From Prevotella sp. (lineage in GTDB: Bacteria; Bacteroidota; Bacteroidia; Bacteroidales; Bacteroidaceae), in assembly GCA_017483805.1 (NCBI GenBank), contig JAFUUL010000060.1, positions 1 to 55,977 of the forward strand: a DNA stretch of 55,977 nucleotides, in the 5' to 3' direction. Shown in pieces: positions 34,658-42,201 of this stretch. A model generated the notes under the pieces. It did not search any database and had not been told where the DNA came from. It worked only from the letters and a program-made list of their open reading frames with translations. The translations under genes and the position numbers were made by a program. Within the stretch, counting starts at the first letter, position 1. Every line of letters starts with the position of its first letter.

Positions 34658-35860
34658 TCAGGCTACACCTTCAAGCCCTATTTCCTTCTGCTTCTCTATA
34701 TCGTATAGTTCTTTTACCCGATGGTCAAACTCCGAGGCAATTTTATTTAGTGTTTCCGAATTAGTAGGTAAAGACTTACGACTATCGAATACGCTCGTCC
34801 ACCCAATGATGTGAGTGCATCCTTTGTAGTTCTCTTTCAGGTAGTCGTACAAAATGCGTTCTTCATCATCTCTGGTGGCAGGATTCTTATGAACATCACA
34901 CCACACGATGAACTCTAAAAGGTCAGGACCGCTATAACCTTTTCTTCCATGGGGGGTGACCAACTGGTCGAAGTGTTCTATGGCAAAGCGCACAAGCCGG
35001 ATTTTGTCATAGTCACGTCCCCATAGTGTTTGCTCGGTGGAGTTAATATTATTGTTCATCAGCGTCATCACTATATCGGTAAAGACGAAGTCGTTGAACT
35101 TCACGTCCGTATTCTCATGAAACTGCTCCTGGATGAATTTGTCCTTATCCTTATATTTCAGCATCAACTGATAGAGTTGATTGTCTGTATTGGCATGCCC
35201 AATGCTAACGAGCCAGTCAATAGTTTCACGATTTTTGGCAACAGTCATATTGTAGCAGTCCTCGTATATTTCCTTAATCCACTCTGGCCGTTCTTTTATC
35301 TGCTCTTCTTCATTCAACATGGTCTGGCACAACTTAATGCCCTTGACCAGATCACTCAAGAACTTCTCAAGTTCCATTTTCAGGTCAGCCACTAATTCGC
35401 CATAAGAAGCAATACCAAACATATCGCCGACGAATGGCTGATTCTTGTTCAGCATACTCGTCTCGTATATTGAGTGCTCCACGGTGCTGCGGCCTTTCTT
35501 ACGTCTTCTCCTCGGACTTGTCAACTTGAGCATGTCTCGCCATCTTAGGTAGTGGCTCTGTATCTTTTTAAGCATTATTTCGGCAGAACTGAACCACTTG
35601 TTGTTCTTCGTTGCATAGAGTTTGTTGAACATCTGGGCAAATTCTGCAAGCCGGAAAAGTTCGCGCTCAAGCAGTCCTCTACTGTTGCGCAAGTTCAGCG
35701 TAACCTCCAGGATGTCATCTTTCTTTGCACGCCCATATTGTATTCCAGCAACAATACGTTCGTTATTAATACCTTCCTCAGGGTTATATACACCTTGGGT
35801 CGAATCATACAGAGACTGTATCCCATCTTTTGTTTCAGGAACTCTATCATTAATGTTCAT
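34658..35860 (-). CDS. Unknown 400-residue protein
   Basis: Not recognised. Charged, mostly helical protein without signal peptide or transmembrane segment. N-terminal YDSTQGVYNPEEG segment, a lysine/arginine cluster (SPRRRRKKGRS, about 118-128), repeated helical stretches, and a C-terminal ending in a Gly-rich GYSGPDLLEF and KEIGLEGVA. It is clearly more AT-rich than its neighbours, consistent with horizontal transfer. A -7 box lies 30 bases upstream. The 374-base stretch 34284-34657 ahead holds no gene; a GAGACGTCTC palindrome lies at 34319-34328. Confidence 0.6.
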   Translation of the reverse strand: MNINDRVPETKDGIQSLYDSTQGVYNPEEGINNERIVAGIQYGRAKKDDILEVTLNLRNSRGLLERELFRLAEFAQMFNKLYATKNNKWFSSAEIMLKKIQSHYLRWRDMLKLTSPRRRRKKGRSTVEHSIYETSMLNKNQPFVGDMFGIASYGELVADLKMELEKFLSDLVKGIKLCQTMLNEEEQIKERPEWIKEIYEDCYNMTVAKNRETIDWLVSIGHANTDNQLYQLMLKYKDKDKFIQEQFHENTDVKFNDFVFTDIVMTLMNNNINSTEQTLWGRDYDKIRLVRFAIEHFDQLVTPHGRKGYSGPDLLEFIVWCDVHKNPATRDDEERILYDYLKENYKGCTHIIGWTSVFDSRKSLPTNSETLNKIASEFDHRVKELYDIEKQKEIGLEGVA

Positions 35861-35889
35861 ATCCTTCTTCCATTATTTTTATTTGCCTA

Positions 35890-35897
35890 CAAAGTTA
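35890..35897 (-). promoter_or_regulatory. -7 box of the unknown 400-residue gene
   Basis: TAACTTTG on the minus strand, 30 bases before the ATG at 35860. Confidence 0.55.
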
Positions 35898-36023
35898 CTA
35901 CAATTTGTAGACAAATCCAAGAGTTTATCAAATAAACTCCTGATTTTGGCTCAAATATCCAAATAAATCCACTCTATTTTGCAGATTTTTCACTCCAGAG
36001 ACCGTATTTACAAATATAATTTG

Positions 36024-36031
36024 TACTTTTG
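36024..36031 (+). promoter_or_regulatory. -7 box of the possible BECR nuclease (leaderless arrangement)
   Basis: TACTTTTG followed by CACGT and the ATG at 36037. Confidence 0.5.
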
Positions 36032-36036
36032 CACGT

Positions 36037-36522
36037 ATGGAAGAGAATAAGGAGTATGTCCAAGACGAGTTATACGGTGAACGGTTACTGATAAATTTAA
36101 AGGCTGACCCAAGGGAGTTGCAGAGCAACATTCGTGCTGCTCGTGCCATACTCCATTCTTTCGTTGATATCACTATTATGATTAATGCCCACACGATGTC
36201 TTTTGGCCACAAGAATCCTGAGTACACCATCGACGGGCAACTGGGTGACCGCAAGGGCATCATGGGTGAGAAAGGTGTGACGGCAGGCTTCAAGGCCGCC
36301 AAGAAACAAGGCTGCAAGATTGTGGTAATTGACCTTGATGAACATATTCTGCAAGTGCGCTCCTTTGAACTCTCAAAATACATCTCTCGTAGAAAAGCCG
36401 ACTTTGTCAGCGGGATGATTGCCGCGTGCTATGTCGTGTTCAATGGTGAAGCCGTTGTAGTCAATGCCAGTGTACAAACACGTCGTGAGATAGAATCTGT
36501 TATAAAAGAATTAAAGCCGTAG
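36037..36522 (+). CDS. Possible BECR-fold nuclease (CdiA-CT tRNase-like)
   Basis: A 161-residue protein without signal or membrane segments. INAHTMSFGHKNPEYTIDGQLGDRKGIMG followed by GVTAGFKAAKKQGCKIVVIDLDEH has the order and spacing of residues seen in barnase/EndoU/ColicinE5/RelE-type nucleases and CdiA C-terminal tRNase domains (His, D/E-K-rich strand, and QGC-[KV]-VVIDL strand). This is resemblance recalled from family patterns, not a search result. No immunity gene is adjacent, which argues against a plain toxin. AT-rich composition and position next to the modification cassette suggest it belongs to the accessory island. Confidence 0.45.
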   Translation: MEENKEYVQDELYGERLLINLKADPRELQSNIRAARAILHSFVDITIMINAHTMSFGHKNPEYTIDGQLGDRKGIMGEKGVTAGFKAAKKQGCKIVVIDLDEHILQVRSFELSKYISRRKADFVSGMIAACYVVFNGEAVVVNASVQTRREIESVIKELKP

Positions 36523-36540
36523 GTACCCGACCCACGGCTT
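36514..36540 (+). terminator. Hairpin overlapping the end of the possible nuclease gene
   Basis: AAGCCGT (36514-36520) pairs with ACGGCTT (36534-36540); the stem covers the stop codon. No U-run follows, so it is a weak terminator call. Confidence 0.4.
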
Positions 36541-36634
36541 CTATAAATAGAACGGTTGCGGAGCTTGATGTTATCGCGCCTATATGCAACTCACATCCTT
36601 TTTTCTTTCTTTCTGCGAATTCCCCTTTTGACGC

Positions 36635-36696
36635 TGCAAAGATAGGCATTTTTATCTAATCTTCCAAACTTTTGCACTCTTTTTTGCAGATTTTTT
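36635..36696. repeat. Copy R1 of the radA-downstream sequence, with a minus-strand promoter
   Basis: TGCAAAGATAGGCATTT, then ATCTTCCAAACT and TCTTTTTTGCAGATTTTT are shared with 39319-39379. The minus strand holds TATCTTTG (36637-36644) and TTTG 20 bases away, a full promoter pointing left to no gene. Confidence 0.75.
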
Positions 36697-36728
36697 GCTA
36701 AAGGAGCAGTTATTCCATTTTATTTTCG

Positions 36729-36736
36729 TACCTTTG
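36729..36736 (+). promoter_or_regulatory. -7 box ahead of the long structured leader
   Basis: TACCTTTG. The first ATG of the methyltransferase is about 270 bases downstream. Confidence 0.65.
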
Positions 36737-36744
36737 CCATCGAA

Positions 36745-36970
36745 CACCGCCACGATGTCCGGGCGAGGACGGCGGTGGGACATAGTGGAAAAATATAACA
36801 AGCGTTTGCTGTTATTCGGAATTGCTCTGAAATGTAGGAAGTTTCAAACATATCAAACCGAATGAATAAGTCGCAAACGTCTGTGCGTTTTGCATGGGCG
36901 TGACTTATCCGGTTTGATGGGTATCCTACAACCTCAGAGCATGGGTGAGAAATCGTCCATGCTTTTGTTG
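36745..36970 (+). ncRNA. Folded 5' leader or small RNA upstream of the methyltransferase
   Basis: A hairpin at 36745-36777 (CACCGCC / GGCGGTG with inner GTCC / GGAC) and one at 36795-36815 are followed by a long nested structure: 36823-36830 with 36934-36941 (TGCTCTGA / TCAGAGCA), 36833-36839 with 36924-36930, 36852-36860 with 36910-36918, 36866-36872 with 36902-36908, and 36873-36879 with 36886-36893. That is about 38 base pairs in one 119-base arm. A competing hairpin, AGCATGG (36938-36944) with CCATGCT (36957-36963) then TTTT, excludes the outer pairing and looks like an attenuator switch. It matches no RNA class I can name. An independent small RNA is also possible. Confidence 0.6.
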
Positions 36971-37005
36971 TAGAAACCTATCTCCGAAGATAAGCAATAC
37001 GCATA

Positions 37006-38100
37006 ATGCATAAGCGTATGGCTAACAAAAACCTAAATGCTGCTAAGACAGCAAAAATGGATGAGTTCTACACGCAGTTGACTGACATCGAGAGGGAATT
37101 GCAGCACTATTGGCAGCACTTTCGCGACAAGGTTGTGCTGTGCAATTGTGACGATCCTTATGAGAGCAACTTCTTCAAGTACTTCGCGCTACACTTCAAC
37201 CATCTGGGGCTGAAGAAACTCATCTGTACCTGCTATAATGGTTCACCCGTGCAAGGGAACGAACTGATGATTGACTTTGGCGACTTCACGGATGAGCCGA
37301 AAAGGATTGCCTACAAGGTGGAAATCAAGGAGGTGAAGGACTTGAATGGCGACGGGGCAGTTGACCTCTCCGATGTGCGCTACCTCCTACAGAACGATAA
37401 GAACGTAATCAGCATTCTGAAGACGGGTGACTTCCGTGACCCTGAATGTATCGAATTACTGAAAGAGGCTGATATCGTCGTGACCAATCCGCCGTTCTCG
37501 CTGTTTAGGGAGTATGTGGCTCAACTGATGGATTACAACAAGAGATTTCTGATAATAGGTAACATGAATGCGCTCCACTACAAAGAGATATTCCCTTTAG
37601 TTAAGGATAATAAAATCTGGACAGGATATAAGTCTTATGGCGGTGGCATGGATATGATACAAATGCCTGAGGGGTTTGATCCGTCAAAAACAAAATCTTA
37701 TATCATCAATGAGAAGGGGCAGATCATAAAGAATATTATGGGATGTATCTGGTTTACCAATCTCGATATCAGTAAACGCCATGAGAGTTTAGACCTTGTA
37801 CGTCATTATTCGCCTGATGAGTATCCTACTTATGATAACTTTGATGCCATTGATGTCTGCAAGGTTCAAGACATTCCTTTCGACTACGACGGCATTATGG
37901 GAGTACCTGATACTTTGTTGGGACAATTCAATCCTGACCAGTTCGAAATAATTGGACTGGGTTGTGGTGATCTTGGAAAACAAATCGGTGTCGCTAAAAA
38001 CTATCGTGGCCGTACAGACTTAGCATATACAAAGAATGGCAAACATAAATGTCCTTACAGCAGAATACTAATCCGTAACAAACACCCACATACGATATGA
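37006..38100 (+). CDS. Adenine-specific DNA methyltransferase, EcoRI family
   Basis: A 364-residue DNA N6-adenine methyltransferase. The catalytic motif TNPPFSLF is at residues 160-167 (N161-P-P-F164). Family-typical features follow the pattern MDEFYTQ, DKVVLCNCDDPYESNFFKYFALHF, YNGSP, and an EF-hand-like DLNGDGAVDLSDVRYLL insert (about 109-126). It has no EcoRI endonuclease partner; the next gene, overlapping by 4 bases, is a DUF262-HNH protein. ATG at 37006 lies in a hairpin loop (ATACGC / GCGTAT); a second ATG at 37018 lies just behind. AT-rich compared with neighbours. The target sequence cannot be inferred: GAATTC is present several times in this window. Confidence 0.88.
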   Translation: MHKRMANKNLNAAKTAKMDEFYTQLTDIERELQHYWQHFRDKVVLCNCDDPYESNFFKYFALHFNHLGLKKLICTCYNGSPVQGNELMIDFGDFTDEPKRIAYKVEIKEVKDLNGDGAVDLSDVRYLLQNDKNVISILKTGDFRDPECIELLKEADIVVTNPPFSLFREYVAQLMDYNKRFLIIGNMNALHYKEIFPLVKDNKIWTGYKSYGGGMDMIQMPEGFDPSKTKSYIINEKGQIIKNIMGCIWFTNLDISKRHESLDLVRHYSPDEYPTYDNFDAIDVCKVQDIPFDYDGIMGVPDTLLGQFNPDQFEIIGLGCGDLGKQIGVAKNYRGRTDLAYTKNGKHKCPYSRILIRNKHPHTI

Positions 38101-39230
38101 TGACCATTGAGAAGAAAGAGATCACCGTAAGAGAGATAACGGAAGGATACGTCAACAACGATGATGAGGGCATCCGCGGCTATGGCGGCCTGCTCGACAT
38201 ACGCCCCAAATATCAGCGGGAGTTCATCTACAGCGACAAGGAGCAGGCGGCTGTTATCAACACCGTGCTGCACGGCTACCCGCTGAACGTGATGTACTGG
38301 GTGAAGCGAAACGATGCTGATGCACCCTGCCCCTACGAGGTGATGGACGGCCAGCAGCGCACGCTGTCCATCTGTGAGTACGTGGCCAAGAAGTTCTCGT
38401 TCGACTTCAAGAATTTCGACAATCAGCCTTCCGACATTCAGCAGCGCATACTCGACTACAAACTCGACATCTACGTCTGCGAGGGCGAGGACAGCGAGAA
38501 ACTGGAGTGGTTTAAGACCATCAACATCGCAGGCAAGCCGCTGAACGAGCAGGAGATACAGAACGCTGTTTATGCGGGCCCCTTCGTGAGCGACGCGAAG
38601 CGACACTTCTCTAAGCGCAACTGCGGTGCCGCTCAACTGAGCAAAGACCTGGTGCCAGGCTCACCTATCCGCCAGGAACTGCTGAAGAAGGCACTGGAGT
38701 GGATGGCTGCCCACGAGACACGTCAAGGGCACCGGCAGACGGCTGTGGGCTACATGAAAGACCACCAGCACGACCCGAATGCCAACAACCTATGGACGTA
38801 CTACCAGACGGTGCTGAACTGGGCAACGACCAACTTCGACATCAAGCGGTTCAGGAAGATTATGACTGGTCCCGACTGGGCTTGGCTCTATGACAACTAC
38901 GGGCCGCCTCACACCCTCGACACCGTGGCTCTGGGCAAGCGCATCAGCGAACTGATGCTCGACACCGACGAGATACAGAAGCCCGGCGGCATCATCCCCT
39001 ACGTGCTGACAGGCGACGAACGCTACCTCGACCTGCGGGGATTCCCTGAGAAGATAAAACTGGCCGTCTGGGAGGAGCAGGAACACAGATGTAAGATTTG
39101 CGGGCGGGAGTTCGACTTCGAATTCATGGAGGGCGACCACATCACCCCTTGGTGCGACGGTGGCCGCACGGTCATTGAGAACTGCCAGATGCTCTGCCTC
39201 GAGTGCAACCGGCGGAAAGGAGCGAAATAG
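38097..39230 (+). CDS. DUF262-HNH nuclease (predicted restriction or defence protein)
   Basis: A 377-residue protein. The DUF262 domain carries PKYQREFIYSDKEQAAVINTVLHGYPLN and the DGQQRTL motif (D84-G-Q-Q-R88), linked to NTP-dependent sensing in GmrS-type systems. The C-terminal third ends in an HNH nuclease (CKICGREFDFEFMEGDHITPWCDGGRTVIENCQMLCLECNRRKG, with C-x2-C pairs, D-H and N residues). Start overlaps the methyltransferase stop by 4 bases (ATGA), implying coupled translation. It most likely acts as the restriction or effector partner of the methyltransferase, though it lacks the DUF1524 half of GmrSD. AT-content falls toward the island's right edge. Confidence 0.82.
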   Translation: MMTIEKKEITVREITEGYVNNDDEGIRGYGGLLDIRPKYQREFIYSDKEQAAVINTVLHGYPLNVMYWVKRNDADAPCPYEVMDGQQRTLSICEYVAKKFSFDFKNFDNQPSDIQQRILDYKLDIYVCEGEDSEKLEWFKTINIAGKPLNEQEIQNAVYAGPFVSDAKRHFSKRNCGAAQLSKDLVPGSPIRQELLKKALEWMAAHETRQGHRQTAVGYMKDHQHDPNANNLWTYYQTVLNWATTNFDIKRFRKIMTGPDWAWLYDNYGPPHTLDTVALGKRISELMLDTDEIQKPGGIIPYVLTGDERYLDLRGFPEKIKLAVWEEQEHRCKICGREFDFEFMEGDHITPWCDGGRTVIENCQMLCLECNRRKGAK

Positions 39231-39318
39231 CGAGGGCAGAATCAGAGAGTTTCTTTGATTCCTCCTAAGACTTGTCAGCCCTTGGCGATCTGCCACGCGT
39301 TCTACCTTCTTTCACGTT

Positions 39319-39414
39319 GCAAAGATAGGCATTTCCCTGTTATCTTCCAAACTCTTGTGCTCTTTTTTGCAGATTTTTATCCGAAGAGGGCGCGAAGAGG
39401 GCGCGGAGGGCTTT
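39319..39414. repeat. Copy R2 of the radA 3'-flank, between the cassette and the RAYT
   Basis: The left part repeats R1 (36635-36696); the right part (39358-39414) repeats the last codons of radA and its downstream bases (40713-40758), with an internal duplication of AAGAGGGCGCG. The minus strand carries a TATCTTTG box at 39321-39328. Confidence 0.75.
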
Positions 39415-39434
39415 TGAACTTTCTGCTTCAAAAA

Positions 39435-39466
39435 TTTGCCAGATTGGGGAATTCTTGTTATCTTTG
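39435..39466 (+). promoter_or_regulatory. Promoter of the RAYT gene
   Basis: TTTG at 39435-39438 and TATCTTTG at 39459-39466, 20 bases apart. It decides that translation starts after 39470. Confidence 0.6.
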
Positions 39467-39498
39467 CACAAATTAGTACATACCAAATTATAGGGATA

Positions 39499-40707
39499 GT
39501 GGCACAGGCAACAGACAATGGAGAAAGGCAATGGCGACCTGTAGACCCCTTGCGGCATCATCGCGAAAGGGGATGGGACTACCGGGGACGCGCCATCTAT
39601 CATTTCACGCTGCCTGTGGAAGGTCGGTATCCGCTGTTTGGGACACTCGAGGGCGAGCGTGCTGAAACGGCTTTCGTCAGGCTCAACGCTTTCGGACGGC
39701 GCGTGTGTCAGATGCTGAGTGGGCTGGCACGGTTTTACAGGGGGAAAGGCTATGAACTGAAGGTGCTGGCCCAGATGGTGATGCCCGACCATGTGCATCT
39801 GGTCATACAGGTGCTTGAGCCGCTGCCGCAAAGCATCGGGGCTGTGGTGCGGGGATTTAAGAGTGGGTGCACTAAGGTTTACAGGGAGGAGTTCTATTGC
39901 AGCGGCGAGAACGCCGCTGGAGGGCACGGAGGAGTGCTGGCGGGGGGCGCTGGAGGGCACGGGGGAGTGCTGGCGGGGGGCGCTGGAGGGCATGGGGATG
40001 TCCCGGTGCAATTTGGTCGCATTTTTGCGGGCAGGGGGAGTATCTGGCAACAAGACAAGGCCTATTACCACGAGCGAATACTCCATGCGCCAGGCCAGTT
40101 GCGCAGGATGATTGACTATGTGAAGGATAACCCGCGACGCCTCTGGCTAAAAAGGAAAAATCCAGAACTGTTTCGGATGCATAGGGAGACTGTGCTCTGT
40201 GGCTTGCCATTTACGTCGATGGGTAATCATTTTCTGTTGGAATGGCCTGACCGACAATTGGTGGAGATGTCACGGAGTGCTGACGGCGCTACCATTGACG
40301 GACGGCTAAAAGAGGTGCTGGCGGCAGCACATAATGGCGCGGTGACCTATACAGCAGCCATCAGCGACGGAGAGCGTCTCATAGCCAGAACCGTCCGCGA
40401 GCAGGGGTTCCCTCTGGTGGTGCTGCTGGCAGGCGGTTTTCCTGCTGAGGGGTCTCCACATGAAAGGTACTACAAACCTGGCGGTATCTACTTCGAAGCC
40501 TGTTCTAAAGGTCTCCTGCTGCTACTGGAGCCCAAAGAGAGTGCATACGAAAACCATGCAATAGTGGCGGCTGTGGAGGATGCACTGCGCAGAAAGGCTG
40601 AAGCCAGGCACTATCACTATATCGTTGTGCCCCACGTTTCACGGCGCTACCGTTTCGTTGCCCTAAATGAGATTGGACGATTGCTTGTCAGGCAAGTGGA
40701 TGTTTAG
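39499..40707 (+). CDS. RAYT: REP-associated tyrosine transposase (Y1/HUH)
   Basis: A 402-residue HUH-fold single-strand DNA transposase of the IS200-related REP type. The HUH motif is MPDHVHLVI (H-V-H), and the catalytic tyrosine is probably in IWQQDKAYYHERIL. RAYTs process REP palindromes, and REP-like pairs are present at 6343 and 53720. The start is GTG at 39499, because the -7 box lies just upstream and no in-frame ATG exists near. A 33-base repeat (39916-39981 and a third partial unit) inserts an 11-residue AGGHGGVLAGG-type array between the H-U-H and tyrosine regions. The C-terminal 170 residues (RLIARTVREQGFPLVVLLAGGFP and so on) form an extra domain. Confidence 0.82.
   Translation: MAQATDNGERQWRPVDPLRHHRERGWDYRGRAIYHFTLPVEGRYPLFGTLEGERAETAFVRLNAFGRRVCQMLSGLARFYRGKGYELKVLAQMVMPDHVHLVIQVLEPLPQSIGAVVRGFKSGCTKVYREEFYCSGENAAGGHGGVLAGGAGGHGGVLAGGAGGHGDVPVQFGRIFAGRGSIWQQDKAYYHERILHAPGQLRRMIDYVKDNPRRLWLKRKNPELFRMHRETVLCGLPFTSMGNHFLLEWPDRQLVEMSRSADGATIDGRLKEVLAAAHNGAVTYTAAISDGERLIARTVREQGFPLVVLLAGGFPAEGSPHERYYKPGGIYFEACSKGLLLLLEPKESAYENHAIVAAVEDALRRKAEARHYHYIVVPHVSRRYRFVALNEIGRLLVRQVDV
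39916..40014 (+). repeat. In-frame 33-bp minisatellite inside the RAYT gene
   Basis: Two full units at 39916-39948 and 39949-39981 and a degenerate third from 39982. Each encodes eleven residues rich in glycine (AGGHGGVLAGG). Confidence 0.85.
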
Positions 40708-40712
40708 CGGCC

Positions 40713-40758
40713 GTGCTCTTTTTTGCGGATTTTTTATCCGAAGAGGGCGCGGAGGGCT
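40713..40758. repeat. Copy R3: the original radA 3' end matching R2
   Basis: GTGCTCTTTTTTGC-GATTTTTTATCCGAAGAGGGCGCGGAGGGCTT covers the radA stop and last codons; it is shared with 39358-39414. Confidence 0.75.
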
Positions 40759-42125
40759 TCTTCGACCTTGCGGACGGGGTGGATCTCGATGGTGAACTTG
40801 CGGCGGTCGAAGCCCTGCAGGTTGTGGCGCGGGATGATGATGTGGCGGAAGCCCAGTTTCTCGGCCTCGGCGATGCGCTGCTCGATGCGGTTGACGGGGC
40901 GCACCTCGCCGGAGAGGCCTACCTCGCCGGCCATGCACCAGCCGGACTCGATGGGGGTGTCGACATTGCTGCTCAGCACGGCGGCTATGACCGAGAGGTC
41001 CATGGCCAGGTCGGTGACGCGCAGTCCGCCGGCTATGTTGAGGAAGACGTCTTTCTGCATGAGTTTGAAGCCTACGCGCTTCTCGAGCACGGCCAGCAGC
41101 ATGTTGAGCCGGCGCTGGTCGAAGCCGGTGGCGGAGCGCTGGGGGGTGCCGTAGGCGGCTGACGAGACGAGGGCCTGGGTCTCCACCAGGAAGGGGCGCA
41201 CGCCCTCGATGGCTGAGGAGATGGCGATGCCGGAGAGGCCTTCGTGGTCGTCGGTGAGCAGCAGTTCGGAGGGGTTTGACACCTGCCGCAGGCCGGTCTG
41301 CTGCATCTCGTAGATGCCCAGTTCGGAGGTGCTGCCGAAGCGGTTTTTGATGCTTCGCAGGATGCGGTACATGTAGTGCTGGTCGCCCTCGAACTGGATG
41401 ACGGTGTCGACGATGTGCTCGAGGATCTTGGGGCCTGCCAGGGTGCCCTCCTTGGTGATGTGGCCGATGAGTATGACGGGCACGCCGCTGGTCTTGGCGA
41501 AGCGGAGCAGGGAGGAGGCACACTCGCGCACCTGGGCTATGGAGCCTGCGCTGGACTCTACGTCTTCGGTGGCGATGGTCTGTATGGAGTCGATGACGAC
41601 CAGTTGGGGTTTCTCCTCCTTGATGTGCTCGAAGATGTGCTCGAGGGAGTTCTCGCAGAGGATGAGGAAGTTGTCTGACTGTGATTCGGCGGGCGACAGG
41701 CGCTCGGCGCGCATCTTGAGTTGGTGGGCGCTCTCCTCGCCGCTGACGTAGAGGATGCGCATGTCGGGCAGGTGGAGCATGGTCTGGAGCGATAGCGTGG
41801 ACTTGCCGATGCCGGGCTCGCCGCCCAGGAGGATGATGCTGCCGGGCACGAGTCCGCCGCCCAGCACGCGGTTGAGTTCGGCGTCGCGCATGTCGATGCG
41901 CGGATCGTCGTGGCTGCTGATGTCGCTCAGGCGGAGGGGACGGTTGCTGCGCAGGGCGTGTCCGGCCTGTGCGGCGGCGTGGGTGGCCGTCTGCCGGGCG
42001 GTGTCGGCAGACACCTTGATTTCCTTGAACGTGTTCCATTGTCCGCAGGCTGGACACTTGCCAATCCACTTGGGCGATTCCTGTCCGCAGTTCTCGCAGA
42101 CGTATGCTGTCTTGTCTTTTGCCAT
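40734..42125 (-). CDS. radA: DNA repair protein RadA
   Basis: A 463-residue RecA-like helicase that promotes branch migration in recombination. Zinc finger CENCGQESPKWIGKCPAC (residues 10-27), Walker A GGEPGIGKSTLSLQ (about 99-112), RadA-specific KNRFGSTSELGIYEM motif, and a C-terminal Lon protease-like domain. The C-terminal EEALRALFG is the part copied at 39358-39414. The promoter faces that of the lipoprotein gene. Confidence 0.96.
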   Translation of the reverse strand: MAKDKTAYVCENCGQESPKWIGKCPACGQWNTFKEIKVSADTARQTATHAAAQAGHALRSNRPLRLSDISSHDDPRIDMRDAELNRVLGGGLVPGSIILLGGEPGIGKSTLSLQTMLHLPDMRILYVSGEESAHQLKMRAERLSPAESQSDNFLILCENSLEHIFEHIKEEKPQLVVIDSIQTIATEDVESSAGSIAQVRECASSLLRFAKTSGVPVILIGHITKEGTLAGPKILEHIVDTVIQFEGDQHYMYRILRSIKNRFGSTSELGIYEMQQTGLRQVSNPSELLLTDDHEGLSGIAISSAIEGVRPFLVETQALVSSAAYGTPQRSATGFDQRRLNMLLAVLEKRVGFKLMQKDVFLNIAGGLRVTDLAMDLSVIAAVLSSNVDTPIESGWCMAGEVGLSGEVRPVNRIEQRIAEAEKLGFRHIIIPRHNLQGFDRRKFTIEIHPVRKVEEALRALFG

Positions 42126-42147
42126 TGTTTTTTGCTCTTTGATGGCA

Positions 42148-42155
42148 CAAAGTTA
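42148..42155 (-). promoter_or_regulatory. -7 box of radA
   Basis: TAACTTTG on the minus strand, 22 bases before the ATG at 42125. Confidence 0.6.
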
Positions 42156-42187
42156 CGAATTATTTTCGTGGTTACAAAACTTTTTAG

Positions 42188-42195
42188 TATTTTTG
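42188..42195 (+). promoter_or_regulatory. -7 box of the lipoprotein gene (leaderless arrangement)
   Basis: TATTTTTG followed six bases later by the ATG at 42202. Confidence 0.5.
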
Positions 42196-42201
42196 CACCC
42201 A

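Noticed and set aside
38097-39230. A complete GmrSD modification-dependent system
   Set aside because: DUF262 is present, but DUF1524 (GmrD) is replaced by an HNH domain, and a methyltransferase precedes it.
37006-39230. EcoRI-like recognition of GAATTC by the methyltransferase
   Set aside because: The family name alone does not give the target; GAATTC occurs repeatedly in this window and no EcoRI-type endonuclease is present.
39499-40707. A complete IS200/IS605 element
   Set aside because: No TnpB gene and no clear element ends; the RAYT form and REP-like palindromes fit better.
41755-42201. N-terminal extension of the lipoprotein
   Set aside because: It is antisense to radA; a lipoprotein signal and -7 box place the start at 42202.
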